DNA from: Paradevosia sp036499825
GTDB lineage: Bacteria; Pseudomonadota; Alphaproteobacteria; Rhizobiales; Devosiaceae
NCBI GenBank assembly: GCA_036499825.1
Contig: DASYCZ010000032.1
Coordinates: 241,882-305,881 of the forward strand
Direction of reading: 5' to 3'
DNA length: 64,000 nucleotides
Position 1 is the first letter of the stretch. Every line of letters begins with the position of its first letter. This document shows positions 1-9,830 of this stretch, in pieces. The position numbers and the translations under genes were made by a program. The notes under the pieces are model-generated. The model worked only from the letters and a program-made list of their open reading frames with translations, searched no databases and had not been told where the DNA came from.

Positions 1-1
1 C

Positions 2-433
2 CCCAATCTCAGGACGCGAAATTACCAGGCCGACGTCTCCGACCTCTACGCCATGGCTCTGCGGCAGGTGAATGACAGAGGCTGGGACATCCGTGATCAA
101 CGCGCTCCGCTGAGCGCCGCCGACACTGGCGAGATCGATGCGGTGGTCACCACCTGGCTCGGCTGGCGCGACGAGGTCGGCATCCGCATCATCGGCACCG
201 CGGATGGCGCTACCGTCGACATGCGCTCGGCCTCGCTCGGTGGCGGTTACAGCGATCTGGGCGCCAATGGCGGCCGCATCGAGGAGTATCTCGTGGCCCT
301 CGATGCTGCGGTTAGCGACCAGTTGCGGAATGGCGATGACGGTGATGAAGCGTCACCGGCGCCCCCCAAGCCGGTTGCCCCGAGTGACCCAAACTTCGTT
401 TTCCCCGCCGACCGGCCCGACGATCTCTACTGA
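2..433 (+). CDS. DUF1499 family protein, C-terminal part
   Basis: The reading frame is open from the first bases of the window, so the 5' end lies outside. The visible 143 residues begin PNLRTRNYQADVSDLYAMAL and continue with a pattern I recognise from DUF1499 proteins (RGW, then an acidic stretch, a WLGWRDEVGIRI strand and VDMRSASLGGGYSDLG). The Pro-rich tail (PAPPKPVAPSDP) is probably disordered. The molecular function of DUF1499 is not known. The stop overlaps the stop of the convergent hydrolase gene by a few bases. Confidence 0.75.
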   Translation, partial: PNLRTRNYQADVSDLYAMALRQVNDRGWDIRDQRAPLSAADTGEIDAVVTTWLGWRDEVGIRIIGTADGATVDMRSASLGGGYSDLGANGGRIEEYLVALDAAVSDQLRNGDDGDEASPAPPKPVAPSDPNFVFPADRPDDLY

Positions 434-1341
434 GGTCTGGCCGCCTGCAGCAGCCAGCCGGCCGGTCCGGACTCGGCCCGCAGCCACCTGCGATCGGCCA
501 GATATTCGACATGGGCCGTGACGGTAAGCGTTGCCGCTCTGCGGATAGCGTCCGTTACCCCCGGATAGATCGCCGACACCACCGCATCGACACTGTGCGC
601 ACCGCCCTCGACCGCTTCTACGATCTGGCTGTTCCGCAATTCCCGATGCTCCTTGAGCGCCCGGGCATAATGACGGGCATCGGCAATCGCTCCGCCATGA
701 GCGGGCACATAACGTTCATAGGGCGAGGCGATGATGCGGTCCAGCGAGAGGAAATAATCCGCCATCGAGCCATCCGGCACGGCGATCAGCGTGGAATTCC
801 ACCCCATCACATGATCGCCGCTCAGGATATCGGGCGTGCCCATGAGCCCGAAGGCCAGATGGTTGGCGCAATGACCCGGCGTTGCCATGACCTCCAGCTC
901 CCGTCCGCCCGCGGTGATCACCTCTCCATCATGCAGCACCCGATCGGGCACCAGCCCCCAATCGCCCGATGACGCCAGAGGGTCGACTTCGCCGGGGCGC
1001 AACGGTCGCGACAGATGGTGTTTTCCGCCAAACCACAAGGGTGCCCCGGTCGCCGCCTTGAGCTTGGGCGCCAGTGCCGAGTGGTCCCGATGGGTATGGG
1101 TGAGAATGATGGCTTCGACCCTGCGCCCACCGATCGCCCCCAGCAGTGCCTGCAGGTGCGTGTCGTCATCCGGCCCCGGATCGACGACGACGACATGCTC
1201 GTCGCCGATAAGGAAGCTGTTGGTGCCGGTGAAGGTGAACGGGCCGCGATTGGAAGCAGTCACGCGCACCAGTTGCGGGGCGATTTCCACCGGTTGGCCG
1301 GGCAGGGGATCGAAGTCGAGGTTGAAGGTCAGCGCCGCCAT
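427..1341 (-). CDS. MBL-fold metallo-hydrolase
   Basis: This 304-residue protein has the metallo-beta-lactamase fold. Visible metal-site elements are ILTHTHRDHS (the HxHxDH motif, about residues 80-90), a later GHCANH histidine and a DHVMGW aspartate. The overall layout resembles the glyoxalase II / LACTB2-like hydrolases, which cleave thioesters, lactones or nucleic acids; the substrate here is unknown. I chose the ATG at 1341 (MAALTF) over a TTG four codons upstream. It is convergent with the DUF1499 gene and divergent from bioY, so it is probably transcribed alone. Confidence 0.8.
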   Translation of the reverse strand: MAALTFNLDFDPLPGQPVEIAPQLVRVTASNRGPFTFTGTNSFLIGDEHVVVVDPGPDDDTHLQALLGAIGGRRVEAIILTHTHRDHSALAPKLKAATGAPLWFGGKHHLSRPLRPGEVDPLASSGDWGLVPDRVLHDGEVITAGGRELEVMATPGHCANHLAFGLMGTPDILSGDHVMGWNSTLIAVPDGSMADYFLSLDRIIASPYERYVPAHGGAIADARHYARALKEHRELRNSQIVEAVEGGAHSVDAVVSAIYPGVTDAIRRAATLTVTAHVEYLADRRWLRAESGPAGWLLQAARPQ

Positions 1342-1405
1342 TGCCTTGCCCAAGTCGCCAGACTAAAAGATGGGATCATTTTCAGTTGGGTGGACCTTTT
1401 TCGCA

Positions 1406-2020
1406 ATGGCGATAACCTTGACGACTCCAAACACCATACTGGGCGTTCTCGAACCCAAGGCAGGCCTGCGCAAGGGCATTTCGACGCTGGTGACCGTTTT
1501 GGCGGGCAGCGCCATCCTGGCCCTGGCCTCGCGTGTCAACATTCCGCTGATTCCCGTGCCGGCCAACTTCGCCACCCTCGCGGTTGCCGCCCTCGCTGCC
1601 GCTTTCGGCTGGCGCATCGGCGTCGCGATGGTGCTTGCCTATATCGTCGAAGGCCTGCTCGGCCTGCCGGTGTTCTCCTTTGGGGGCGGTGTCGGCTATC
1701 TGCTCTCCCCCACTTTCGGCTTCATCGTCGGCTACCTGCCGCTGGCCTATATCGTCGGCCGCGCTGCCGACGCCGGCCTGTCGCGCAATATGCTGGCGCT
1801 GTTCGGCGTGATGCTCGCGGCCGACGCCGTGCTCTTTGCCTTCGGCTACACATGGCTGCTGGCCATGGCCCGCGGCGCCTCCTGGATCGATCCCAACAAC
1901 ATGCTCGGCTCGGCCTTCACCGCCGCCGTGCAGCCGTTCATCATCTGGGACGTCCTCAAGATGGCTTTCGCGGCCGTCACCGTCACGGGTGCCTGGGTGC
2001 TGCTCCGCAAGAAGGCCTGA
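1406..2020 (+). CDS. bioY: BioY biotin transporter S component
   Basis: BioY is the substrate-binding membrane subunit of the biotin ECF transporter. The 204-residue protein is almost wholly hydrophobic, with about six membrane segments, and carries the family patterns IPLIPVPANFATLAV and the GLPVFSFGGGVGYLLSPTFG stretch followed by GYLPLAYIVG. The start at 1406 (MAITLTTPN) matches the usual BioY N-terminus; an ATG at 1370 in the same frame would add 12 residues. No bioM or bioN energy-coupling genes lie nearby, so it either works alone, as some BioY proteins do, or uses subunits encoded elsewhere. No BioR-type box (TTATMTATAA) is visible upstream. A clear terminator follows. Confidence 0.88.
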   Translation: MAITLTTPNTILGVLEPKAGLRKGISTLVTVLAGSAILALASRVNIPLIPVPANFATLAVAALAAAFGWRIGVAMVLAYIVEGLLGLPVFSFGGGVGYLLSPTFGFIVGYLPLAYIVGRAADAGLSRNMLALFGVMLAADAVLFAFGYTWLLAMARGASWIDPNNMLGSAFTAAVQPFIIWDVLKMAFAAVTVTGAWVLLRKKA

Positions 2021-2043
2021 TCGCCTTCCAACGCCAAGCTATC

Positions 2044-2073
2044 AAGGCCGGTCCCTCGGGGCCGGCCTTTTTT
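2044..2073 (+). terminator. Rho-independent terminator after bioY
   Basis: The stem AAGGCCGG / CCGGCCTT closes a loop containing TCCCTCGGGG and runs into a T-tract (TTTTTT). It lies 24 bases after the bioY stop and is a classical intrinsic terminator. Confidence 0.85.
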
Positions 2074-2101
2074 GCCGGCGCCGACGCTCCAAATCTTTGC
2101 T

Positions 2102-2151
2102 TGATCGCGTTTCCGAACCAGAAAAGTGGCATCCACTTTTCCTGAAAACGC
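2102..2151 (-). repeat. Dispersed palindromic intergenic repeat, copy 1
   Basis: On the minus strand this reads GCGTTTTCAGGAAAAGTGG, then a short spacer, then CCACTTTTCTGG and GGAAACGCGATC. It can fold as a stem of about 20 bp. A second copy in the opposite orientation lies at 61961-62010. Elements of this kind are scattered in intergenic DNA of many Hyphomicrobiales. It abuts the stop codon of the GntR gene, so it may serve as its 3' end. Confidence 0.7.
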
Positions 2152-2862
2152 TCAGGCGTTTTCGCCGTCGTTGTGCTGGACCTGCTCCACGGCCGGCAGC
2201 ACCGAATCGAGATGATGCATCATGGCCTCGGCCGCTGCCTGCGGATCGGCCTTCTCGATGGCCCTCAGCACCTGCTCGTGCTCCTCGATCACCGCGAACA
2301 TGCGGCGCGGCAGGATAAGCGTCAGCTGTCTGAAGCGGTCGACCTGCGTCTTCACCTGCAGCACCAGCCGCCAGATGCCCGGATAGCCGGCGATCTCTGC
2401 CAGCTTGGCGTGAAATAATTCGTCCGCCCTGTGGAAAGCACTGCGATCCGATGCGGCCGCCGCCTCGCGCTGCTGCTCGATGATGGAGGCGAGCGTCAGG
2501 ATCTGGCTGCGCGTGGCGCGACCGGCCGCAATGGTGGCCGTGGTGTTTTCCAGCGCCTTCCGGATCACCATCGCCTCAGGCAGTTCCTCATAGGGAATAC
2601 GGGCCACGAACGTGCCCGACTGGGGAAAGATTTCGACCAGTCCCTCATCCGCCAGCCGCTGCATCGCCTCACGCACAGGCGTGCGGCTGACGCCGTGCAA
2701 CTGCGCCAGCTCGTTTTCGCTGATCTTGTCGCCGGGCTGCATTTCGACCGCGACGATCCGTTCGCGAACACTCTGGTATATTAATCGCCAAGTTGCCGCT
2801 TCACGTCGTGGCTGGCGCGTTACCACGCCCACGCGTCCAGCCCTGGCTGTGTTTGTCCTCAC
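2152..2862 (-). CDS. GntR family transcriptional regulator (FCD/FadR type)
   Basis: This is a regulator of about 236 residues with an N-terminal winged helix (IYQSVRERI, then SENELAQLHGVSRTPVREAM) and a C-terminal all-helical FCD ligand domain (FHRADELFHAKLAEIAG, HLDSVLPAVE). I prefer the GTG start at 2862 because AGGAAAGGG precedes it at good spacing; a GTG at 2904 is also in frame. It is divergent from the arabinoside importer operon, so it most likely regulates that operon in response to a sugar or sugar acid. The candidate operator at 2969-2993 supports this. Confidence 0.88.
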   Translation of the reverse strand: MRTNTARAGRVGVVTRQPRREAATWRLIYQSVRERIVAVEMQPGDKISENELAQLHGVSRTPVREAMQRLADEGLVEIFPQSGTFVARIPYEELPEAMVIRKALENTTATIAAGRATRSQILTLASIIEQQREAAAASDRSAFHRADELFHAKLAEIAGYPGIWRLVLQVKTQVDRFRQLTLILPRRMFAVIEEHEQVLRAIEKADPQAAAEAMMHHLDSVLPAVEQVQHNDGENA

Positions 2863-2968
2863 GAATGGCGCCCTTTCCTGCGGGTTCTGGCCAATATCAA
2901 ACACCCTGCCGCTAACCTAAGCTTTCACAATTTGCCTGACAACCTGATATGCAAGCCGAAAGGCGTAG

Positions 2969-2993
2969 GTAATAATATTGACTGGAATATTAC
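2969..2993. promoter_or_regulatory. Candidate GntR operator
   Basis: This AT-rich imperfect inverted repeat has AATATT on both sides of GACTGG, flanked by GTAAT on the left and TAC on the right. It sits in the 190-base gap between the divergent GntR and importer genes, in a region otherwise GC-rich. FadR-type regulators bind short AT-rich palindromes. The assignment is inferred. Confidence 0.4.
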
Positions 2994-3052
2994 TATGTAT
3001 TAGCAATTGCACAACACCTAGCAAGGGCTCGAACGCCCACAGGGAGAGGACT

Positions 3053-4336
3053 ATGACCATGCGTTCACTTATCCACGCGCCATTGAAGCGGCTGAGCGCC
3101 GCCCTATTCGGGGCGGTCGCCGTTTCGGCTCTCGGCATCGGCGGCGCCATGGCCGGCACCATCGATTTCTGGACGCTGTTCAGCGGTCCCGACGGCACCG
3201 CCATCGATGCGCTGGTCAAGCAGTTCAACGCTACCGACGGCAAGGCCGCCAATGTGCAGGTCAATCTGCTGATCATCCCGTGGGACGATTTCAACACCAA
3301 GCTGAGCGTGGCCATGGCCGCCCGCAAGCCGCCCGCGCTGACCGTGGTCAATTCCGACCAGGTGCCGGTCTATGCCAAGCAGGGCGCGCTCGATCCGTTC
3401 ACCGCCGAGGAACTCGCCGCTGCCGGTATCGACCAGAAGGATTACGTTCCGGCCGCCTGGGGCGCCGGCGCCGTGGGCGACAAGCAGTTCGGCGTGCCGA
3501 TCTCGATCTTCCCGCGCAGCATTTATTACAACAAGGACCTGTTCAAGAAGGCCGGCCTCGATCCCGAAAAGGCCCCGGCCACCGGCGACGAGCTGATGGC
3601 CGACGCCAAGGCCATCGCCGCCTTGGGCGACGGCACCTATGGGGTGTTCTTCAACCTCACCGGCAGCGGCACGTTCCGCAATTTCTACAGCGTCTACTGG
3701 CAGTATGACGACAGCCTCTACAATGCCGACAACACCAATGTCTCCGACACCTTCAAGGCGACGGCCACCAAGGTCCTGAACCAGTTCAAGGCCTATCTCG
3801 ACGCCGGCGCCGCGCCCAACAAGGACATCAGCGCCGACGCCGGCAAGATCTTCGCCCAGAACAAGATCGGCATCGCCATCATGCAGATCACCGATCTGCA
3901 GGTCTACCAGACCGCCGCCAAGGATCTCGGCCTCAACTACGGCGTAGGCCCGTTCCCGCAGTTCGGCGACAAGCCGGCCGTGTTCGCCATGGCGCATGAG
4001 TTCCTGATCCCGCGTGGCACGCCCAAGGAAGCCCGCGCCGATGCCTTGACCTTCATCAAGTGGATCGGCGCCCATGGCGTCGACTGGGCCAAGACCGGCA
4101 AGGTGTCGCCGCAGTATTCGGTGATCAACAGCGACGCCTATAAAGCGCTGCCGGAGCAGTCGATCGTGACGGCCGCCATCGACCAGGCCCATTTCCCTGC
4201 CGCCATTCCGCAGCAGCCTGCCGTCGATACCGCCATGCAAAAGATCCTCGAGGAATTCTTCTCGGGCCGCACCACCGTCGACCAGGCCGTCGACAAGATG
4301 GTGCAGGCCATTCCGGCCGCCCTCGCCAAGAAATAA
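3053..4336 (+). CDS. Sugar ABC transporter substrate-binding protein
   Basis: This is the periplasmic sugar receptor, 427 residues, of the MalE/UgpB-like family (SBP_bac_1). A Sec signal peptide runs from Met1 to about GGAMA, and the mature part starts GTIDFWTLFSGPDG. Family features include VQVNLLIIPWDDF, the hinge segment FPRSIYYNKDLFKKAGLDPE and the C-terminal helix VDQAVDKMVQAI. I chose the ATG at 3053 because AGGGAGAGGA precedes it directly; an upstream in-frame start would disrupt the signal peptide. It leads an operon with two permeases, a GH51 enzyme and an ATPase, so the ligand is probably an arabinose-containing oligosaccharide (inferred). Confidence 0.9.
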   Translation: MTMRSLIHAPLKRLSAALFGAVAVSALGIGGAMAGTIDFWTLFSGPDGTAIDALVKQFNATDGKAANVQVNLLIIPWDDFNTKLSVAMAARKPPALTVVNSDQVPVYAKQGALDPFTAEELAAAGIDQKDYVPAAWGAGAVGDKQFGVPISIFPRSIYYNKDLFKKAGLDPEKAPATGDELMADAKAIAALGDGTYGVFFNLTGSGTFRNFYSVYWQYDDSLYNADNTNVSDTFKATATKVLNQFKAYLDAGAAPNKDISADAGKIFAQNKIGIAIMQITDLQVYQTAAKDLGLNYGVGPFPQFGDKPAVFAMAHEFLIPRGTPKEARADALTFIKWIGAHGVDWAKTGKVSPQYSVINSDAYKALPEQSIVTAAIDQAHFPAAIPQQPAVDTAMQKILEEFFSGRTTVDQAVDKMVQAIPAALAKK

Positions 4337-4346
4337 TTGCCAGAAC

Positions 4347-4372
4347 GGCCGGTTGCCTCACAGCAACCGGCC
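4347..4372 (+). promoter_or_regulatory. Intercistronic stem-loop after the SBP gene
   Basis: A perfect 10-bp stem GGCCGGTTGC / GCAACCGGCC closes the loop CTCACA and lies ten bases after the SBP stop, with only a short T-run after it. It is likely a partial terminator or mRNA stabiliser that gives more SBP than permease. Similar hairpins follow four other SBP genes in the window. Confidence 0.65.
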
Positions 4373-4396
4373 ATCCTTTTGCGCGGAGCCTCAAAC

Positions 4397-5257
4397 ATGT
4401 CGCGACCGAGCGCTCGCCTGTTTCCATTCTTGCTGGCCGGCCCGTATCTGGTGGTCTTTGCCGTTTTCCTCGGCTATCCCATCATCCGCGCGCTCTATAT
4501 CAGCTTCTTCGACTGGGGCATTTTCGGCCCCAACGGCTTCGTGGGCTTCGATAACTACCTGTCGCTGTTCAACGATGGCCGCTTCTGGGACGCCTTCTTC
4601 ACCACCACCAAATTCGCGCTCATCTATGTGCCGATGGTGATGGCGATTTCAGTGGTGCTGGCCGTGCTGCTGCACCGGAAATTGCCCGGCATCGCCATTT
4701 TCCGCACCATCGTTTTCTTCCCCATCGTGGTCAATGTCGCGGTTGCCTCAATCGCCTTCAAATGGCTGTTCGAGCCTGAGGCCGGCACCATCAACCAGTT
4801 GCTGCGCCTGCTGCATCTGCCCGATCAGACCTGGCTTTCCGAACCGGGCTGGGCCTTGTTCGCCGTCAGCTTCATCACGCTCTGGGTCAATGTCGGCTTC
4901 ATGGTCATCATCCTCCTGGCCGGTCTCGAGAACATTCCCGACGATCTTTACGAGGCCGCCAACCTCGATGGCTCGACGCCGGTGCAGGATTTCTTTCTCA
5001 TCACCCTGCCGCTGCTGAAGCCCATCATGCTGATCGTCATGATTCTCAGCCTCGTTCAGGCCTTCCAGGTCTTCGGCGAGGTGCTGATCATGACCAATGG
5101 CGGGCCGTTCGGCAGTACCGAGGTACTGACCATGTTGCTCTACGAGGATGGTTTCCGCGATTTCAACATAGGACGCGCCGCTGCCATCGGCATGGTCATC
5201 ACCGTCATCATCTCGGTGCTGTCCCTCGTGCAGTTCCGCGTCTTCCGCCAGCGCTAG
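4397..5257 (+). CDS. Sugar ABC transporter permease (MalF type)
   Basis: This 286-residue inner-membrane permease has about six transmembrane segments. The EAA loop that docks the ATPase reads YEAANLDGSTPVQDFFLITL, followed by PLLKPI. The start MSRPSARLFPFLLAGPYL at 4397 is typical; a TTG further upstream lies within the hairpin. The gene is followed nine bases later by the second permease. Confidence 0.9.
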   Translation: MSRPSARLFPFLLAGPYLVVFAVFLGYPIIRALYISFFDWGIFGPNGFVGFDNYLSLFNDGRFWDAFFTTTKFALIYVPMVMAISVVLAVLLHRKLPGIAIFRTIVFFPIVVNVAVASIAFKWLFEPEAGTINQLLRLLHLPDQTWLSEPGWALFAVSFITLWVNVGFMVIILLAGLENIPDDLYEAANLDGSTPVQDFFLITLPLLKPIMLIVMILSLVQAFQVFGEVLIMTNGGPFGSTEVLTMLLYEDGFRDFNIGRAAAIGMVITVIISVLSLVQFRVFRQR

Positions 5258-5266
5258 GCCGGTCCC

Positions 5267-6094
5267 ATGAAAAGAAATACGACGCTTCGCTGGATCGTCC
5301 TCTTGGTCGTGGCCTTCCTCTGGATCCTGCCGGTAGCCTCGCTGGTGCTGTTTTCCTTCGCTCCCGCCTCCGAGATTCTCAAGGATACGCTGATCCCCGC
5401 CAACTGGACCTGGGACAATTACTGGAAGGTGCTGACCGATCCGGGCCGCGGCGTCAGCATTCCGCAGGCCATGCTCAACAGCGCCGTCATCATGATCGCG
5501 CAGGTCGCGGGCATCCTGCTGCTCGATATTCCGGCTGCCTATGCGTTCGGGCGTCTCAAATGGCCGGGGCGCGACGCCATCTTTTTCATCGTGCTCATCA
5601 CCATGATGATGCCCGGTATCCTGGAAGTGCTGTCGCTCTACGACCTCATGTCCAACCTGGGCCTCGTCGACACCATCTATGCGGTGATCCTGCCCGGCCT
5701 GCCGCGCGTCGTCGGCATCTTCATCCTGCGCCAGTTCTTCCGCGAACTGCCGCGCGAAATGGAAGAAGCCGCCCGCATGGACGGCGCCACCGATTTCGAG
5801 GTGTTCCGCCTCATCATGGTGCCCCTGGCAGCGCCCGCCATCATCACCCTGTCGGTGATCACCGCGCTCTACAGCTGGAACAACTTCCTCTGGCCGCTCG
5901 TCATCACCAATTCGCCCACCTCGATGACCGTGCCGGTCACCGTTGCCTATCTCTCCGCCGATACCAGCGCCGTGCTCAACTACACGGTCATCCTGGCGGC
6001 GGCCTTCTTCACCTCTTTGCCCATGATCATCCTGTTCCTGTTCGGACAGCGCTGGATCGTCAACGGCATGCGCCCGACTTCGGGCATCAAGTAA
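5267..6094 (+). CDS. Sugar ABC transporter permease (MalG type)
   Basis: This is the partner permease, 275 residues, with about six membrane helices. Its EAA loop reads MEEAARMDGATDFEVFRLIM, followed by VPLAAPA. The C-terminus (QRWIVNGMRPTSGIK) matches the usual MalG-family ending. Together with the upstream MalF-like protein it forms the membrane channel. It is followed 21 bases later by the glycosidase gene. Confidence 0.9.
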   Translation: MKRNTTLRWIVLLVVAFLWILPVASLVLFSFAPASEILKDTLIPANWTWDNYWKVLTDPGRGVSIPQAMLNSAVIMIAQVAGILLLDIPAAYAFGRLKWPGRDAIFFIVLITMMMPGILEVLSLYDLMSNLGLVDTIYAVILPGLPRVVGIFILRQFFRELPREMEEAARMDGATDFEVFRLIMVPLAAPAIITLSVITALYSWNNFLWPLVITNSPTSMTVPVTVAYLSADTSAVLNYTVILAAAFFTSLPMIILFLFGQRWIVNGMRPTSGIK

Positions 6095-6115
6095 TCGACT
6101 GATCAGGAGCTTTTT

Positions 6116-7585
6116 ATGCCGCGCATCCAGGTGGACATCCGTCCCCGTCACGAAATCTCGCCGCGTCTCTACATGCAGTTCATGGAGCCGCTGGGAACCA
6201 CGGATTCCTCCGTCGAAGCCTGCTGGGATATCCTCGAAGACAAATGGCGCGACGACTTCGTCGATGTCGTCCGGGACCTCGCGCCATCATCGATCCGCTG
6301 GGGCGGCATCTTGACCAGCTTCTGGAAATGGCGCGAAAGCGTCGGCAATCCCGCCAAGCGCCCGCCCATGATCAACTACCTCTGGGGTGGCGTCGAAACC
6401 AACCGCGTCGGCGTCCATGAATTCCTCGATTTCTGCGAGGCCGTCGGCGCCGAGCCGATCATGGCCATCAACTTCGAAGCCGACGGGCGCCCCGAATACA
6501 TCAACACCCCGCGCGGCGAGAACCGCTCGGGCAATGCCGAGGAAGCCGCCGACCTCGTCAGCTATTGCAATGACCCCCACAACGCCGAACGCAAGGCCAA
6601 TGGCCGCGACAAGCCGTGGAACGTACGCACCTGGCAGATCGGCAACGAGACCTCCTATCCCAAGGCTGGCGAGCGCTTCACCAGTGCCGAGAACGCCAGG
6701 CACTACGCCGAATTCGCCAAGGCCATGCGGGCCCGCGACGCCAGCATCACCCTGATTGGCTGGGGCGACATGGAGCGCGACACGCACCAGTGGTGGGCCA
6801 ATGACCTGATCGAGGCCGCCGGCGACAATATCGACATGGTTGCCCTGCACATGATGATGCAGCGGCCCGACGACGAGGCCAGCTCCGTGCTCAAGGGGCG
6901 CCTCTATCGCAACGACACCCGCCAGACCTGGAAGGAACTCGACGCCATCTACAAGATGGTCGAAAAAAAGCTCCTCGATGCCCGCGCCGTCGTCTCCAAG
7001 GCCAACCCCAAGCTCAAGCTGGCCATCACCGAAGGCCATCTGTCGCTGCAGCCGCACAACAAGATCGAACTGCTGCGTGAATGGCTCTCGGGCGTCTATC
7101 ACGCCCGTATCATGACGCTGTTCGAGCGCCATTCCGACATCATCGATATCTGCACCCTGGCAGATTTCGCCGGCACGAGCTGGACCGTCAATGCGGTCCT
7201 GCTTGGCTCCCCGCGCGAGCAGCCCTATCTCCTGCCGGTCGGCCACGTCATGCGCCTCTTCAAGCGCAATTCGGGCACGCATGGTCTTTCGGCCGAATCG
7301 GCCAGCGACAGCGTCGTGGTTTCGGCCTCCCGGGCCGGCAACAAGGTCTATGTCCACGTCACCAATACCGATATCGAAAAAGACACCACGATCGACATCG
7401 ACCTCGGCGGTGCCAGGGTGAAGGGCACCGCATGCCACCGCATCGCTCCGCCCAGGCTCGACGACGCCATCGACAGCACTAATCTCGATGTCTTCGCCGT
7501 GACCGAAAGCGCCGTGCCGGGCCTGACGGGGATCGCCATCCCCAAGGCTTCGGTCAGCGCCTACGTCATCGAACTGGACGCCTGA
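6116..7585 (+). CDS. Alpha-L-arabinofuranosidase-like glycoside hydrolase (GH51 type)
   Basis: The 489-residue enzyme has no signal peptide, so it acts in the cytoplasm on imported oligosaccharides. GH51-like features are the start (ISPRLYMQFMEPLG), SSIRWGGILTSFWKWRES, the acid/base region WQIGNETSYP (Glu in GNE), and a probable nucleophile in AITEGH. A C-terminal beta domain (from about VVVSASRAGNKVYVHVTNTD) follows the barrel. The WPGG and DEW signatures of classical GH51 enzymes are altered (RWGG, TEGH), so the exact linkage specificity is unsure. AGGAG six bases before the ATG fixes the start. Confidence 0.78.
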   Translation: MPRIQVDIRPRHEISPRLYMQFMEPLGTTDSSVEACWDILEDKWRDDFVDVVRDLAPSSIRWGGILTSFWKWRESVGNPAKRPPMINYLWGGVETNRVGVHEFLDFCEAVGAEPIMAINFEADGRPEYINTPRGENRSGNAEEAADLVSYCNDPHNAERKANGRDKPWNVRTWQIGNETSYPKAGERFTSAENARHYAEFAKAMRARDASITLIGWGDMERDTHQWWANDLIEAAGDNIDMVALHMMMQRPDDEASSVLKGRLYRNDTRQTWKELDAIYKMVEKKLLDARAVVSKANPKLKLAITEGHLSLQPHNKIELLREWLSGVYHARIMTLFERHSDIIDICTLADFAGTSWTVNAVLLGSPREQPYLLPVGHVMRLFKRNSGTHGLSAESASDSVVVSASRAGNKVYVHVTNTDIEKDTTIDIDLGGARVKGTACHRIAPPRLDDAIDSTNLDVFAVTESAVPGLTGIAIPKASVSAYVIELDA

Positions 7586-7615
7586 CGGCGGCCCCTGGCC
7601 CTCAAGGAGGCAATA

Positions 7616-8692
<1,077 letters not shown>

Positions 8693-8708
8693 GCCGCTGG
8701 AGGCTTCC

Positions 8709-9761
8709 ATGGAAAAGCTGTTCGCCCCCGCCGCGCTGACGGGTTTTGCCGTCACGCTGCTCGAAGCGGGCGGCATGGATGCCGACAAGGCCGCGGTCGT
8801 CGCCGGCCTCCTGGTCGATGCCGACCTCATGGGCCACGACACGCACGGCCTCAACCTGCTGCCCGGCTATTTGGCTGATCTTGAACGCGGCAAGCTGGTG
8901 GGGTCGGGCGAGCCCGAGATTTTGAACGATCGCGGGGCCGTCTCGCATTGGGATGGGCGCTGGCTGAGCGGTGTCTGGCTCACCGCCCGCGCCCTCGATG
9001 TGGCAGCCGACCGGGCGCTGCAATTCGGCATCGGCGCGGTGAACATCAAGCATGCGCACCACACGGCGTGCCTGCAGGCCTATCTGCCGCGCATCACCGA
9101 GCGCGGTCTCATGGCCATCATCGCCAGTTCCGATCCTTCAGCGCAATCCGTGGCCGCCTTCGGTGGCCTCGATCCTGTCATCGGCCCCGATCCCCTCGCC
9201 ATCGGCATTCCGACGCGCGGCGATCCCGTGCTCATCGACATGTCGTCATCCATCACCACCAATGGCATGACCGGCCGCGTGGCCGCCGAAGGGGGCCGGC
9301 TCAGGGGCCAGTGGTTGCAGGATAGCGCGGGCAACCTCAGCAACGACCCGCAGGTCCTCAAGACCGATCCGCCCGGCACCCTGCTGCTCACCGGCGGCCA
9401 GGATTACGGCCAGAAGGGCTATGGCATGGCGCTGACCGTCGAGGCCCTCTCGCATGGCCTTTCCGGCTACGGCCGGCGCAATTCCGAAAGGCGTTGGAGC
9501 GCCTCGGTTTTCGTCCAGGTCATCGATCCGGCGGCCTTCTCGGGCAGTACCGATTTCCTCGACGAGACCGACCATCTCGTCGACCTCTGTCACGGCTCCC
9601 GCCCACACCCATCCCTCGAAGCGGTGCGCATGCCGGGCGAGCAGGCCTTGGCCCGCAAGCGGCGGGCCCTGGCCGAAGGCCTCAAACTCTATCCCGGCAT
9701 CTGGGAGCGCCTCCTGGCCAGCGCCGAACGGCTCTCGGTGCCGATTCCGCCCGACCTCTAG
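8709..9761 (+). CDS. Ldh family (LDH2/MDH2) NAD(P)-dependent oxidoreductase
   Basis: The 350-residue protein belongs to the malate/L-lactate/ureidoglycolate dehydrogenase family, which is unrelated to Rossmann dehydrogenases. Recognisable parts are MGHDTHGLNLLPGYLADL (family motif with the catalytic His), NIKHAHHTACLQAYLPRI and GQDYGQKGYGMALTVEAL in the nucleotide and substrate sites. Its start lies 16 bases after the ATPase stop, so it is in the arabinoside operon. A role in oxidising a sugar-derived 2-hydroxy acid or reducing a 2-keto acid is inferred. The C-terminus is close to normal family length. Confidence 0.83.
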   Translation: MEKLFAPAALTGFAVTLLEAGGMDADKAAVVAGLLVDADLMGHDTHGLNLLPGYLADLERGKLVGSGEPEILNDRGAVSHWDGRWLSGVWLTARALDVAADRALQFGIGAVNIKHAHHTACLQAYLPRITERGLMAIIASSDPSAQSVAAFGGLDPVIGPDPLAIGIPTRGDPVLIDMSSSITTNGMTGRVAAEGGRLRGQWLQDSAGNLSNDPQVLKTDPPGTLLLTGGQDYGQKGYGMALTVEALSHGLSGYGRRNSERRWSASVFVQVIDPAAFSGSTDFLDETDHLVDLCHGSRPHPSLEAVRMPGEQALARKRRALAEGLKLYPGIWERLLASAERLSVPIPPDL

Positions 9762-9797
9762 GCTACCGGTCTCAAGGAATCTGCCGCCAGAAAGCAA

Positions 9798-9825
9798 AAC
9801 CCCGGCCTCTCGCGAGACCGGGGTT
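9798..9825 (-). terminator. Terminator of tRNA-Pro (possibly bidirectional)
   Basis: The stem AACCCCGG / CCGGGGTT encloses a palindromic TCTCGCGAGA core. Read on the minus strand it ends in a T-run (GGGGTTTTG) just after the tRNA. It could also stop transcription from the operon on the plus strand. Confidence 0.8.
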
Positions 9826-9830
9826 CTTAT

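Noticed and set aside
1342..1405. BioR operator (TTATMTATAA) upstream of bioY
   Set aside because: No match was found, so the GntR gene at 2152 is not taken as BioR.
1015..2145. Long open frame (376 codons) across the hydrolase and bioY genes
   Set aside because: It runs out of frame over two well-supported genes, has no recognisable domain and is a by-product of high GC content.
4748..6151. Antisense open frame of 467 codons over the sugar permeases
   Set aside because: It is rich in His, Asp, Gly and Glu with low complexity, as expected for the antisense of membrane-protein genes in GC-rich DNA.
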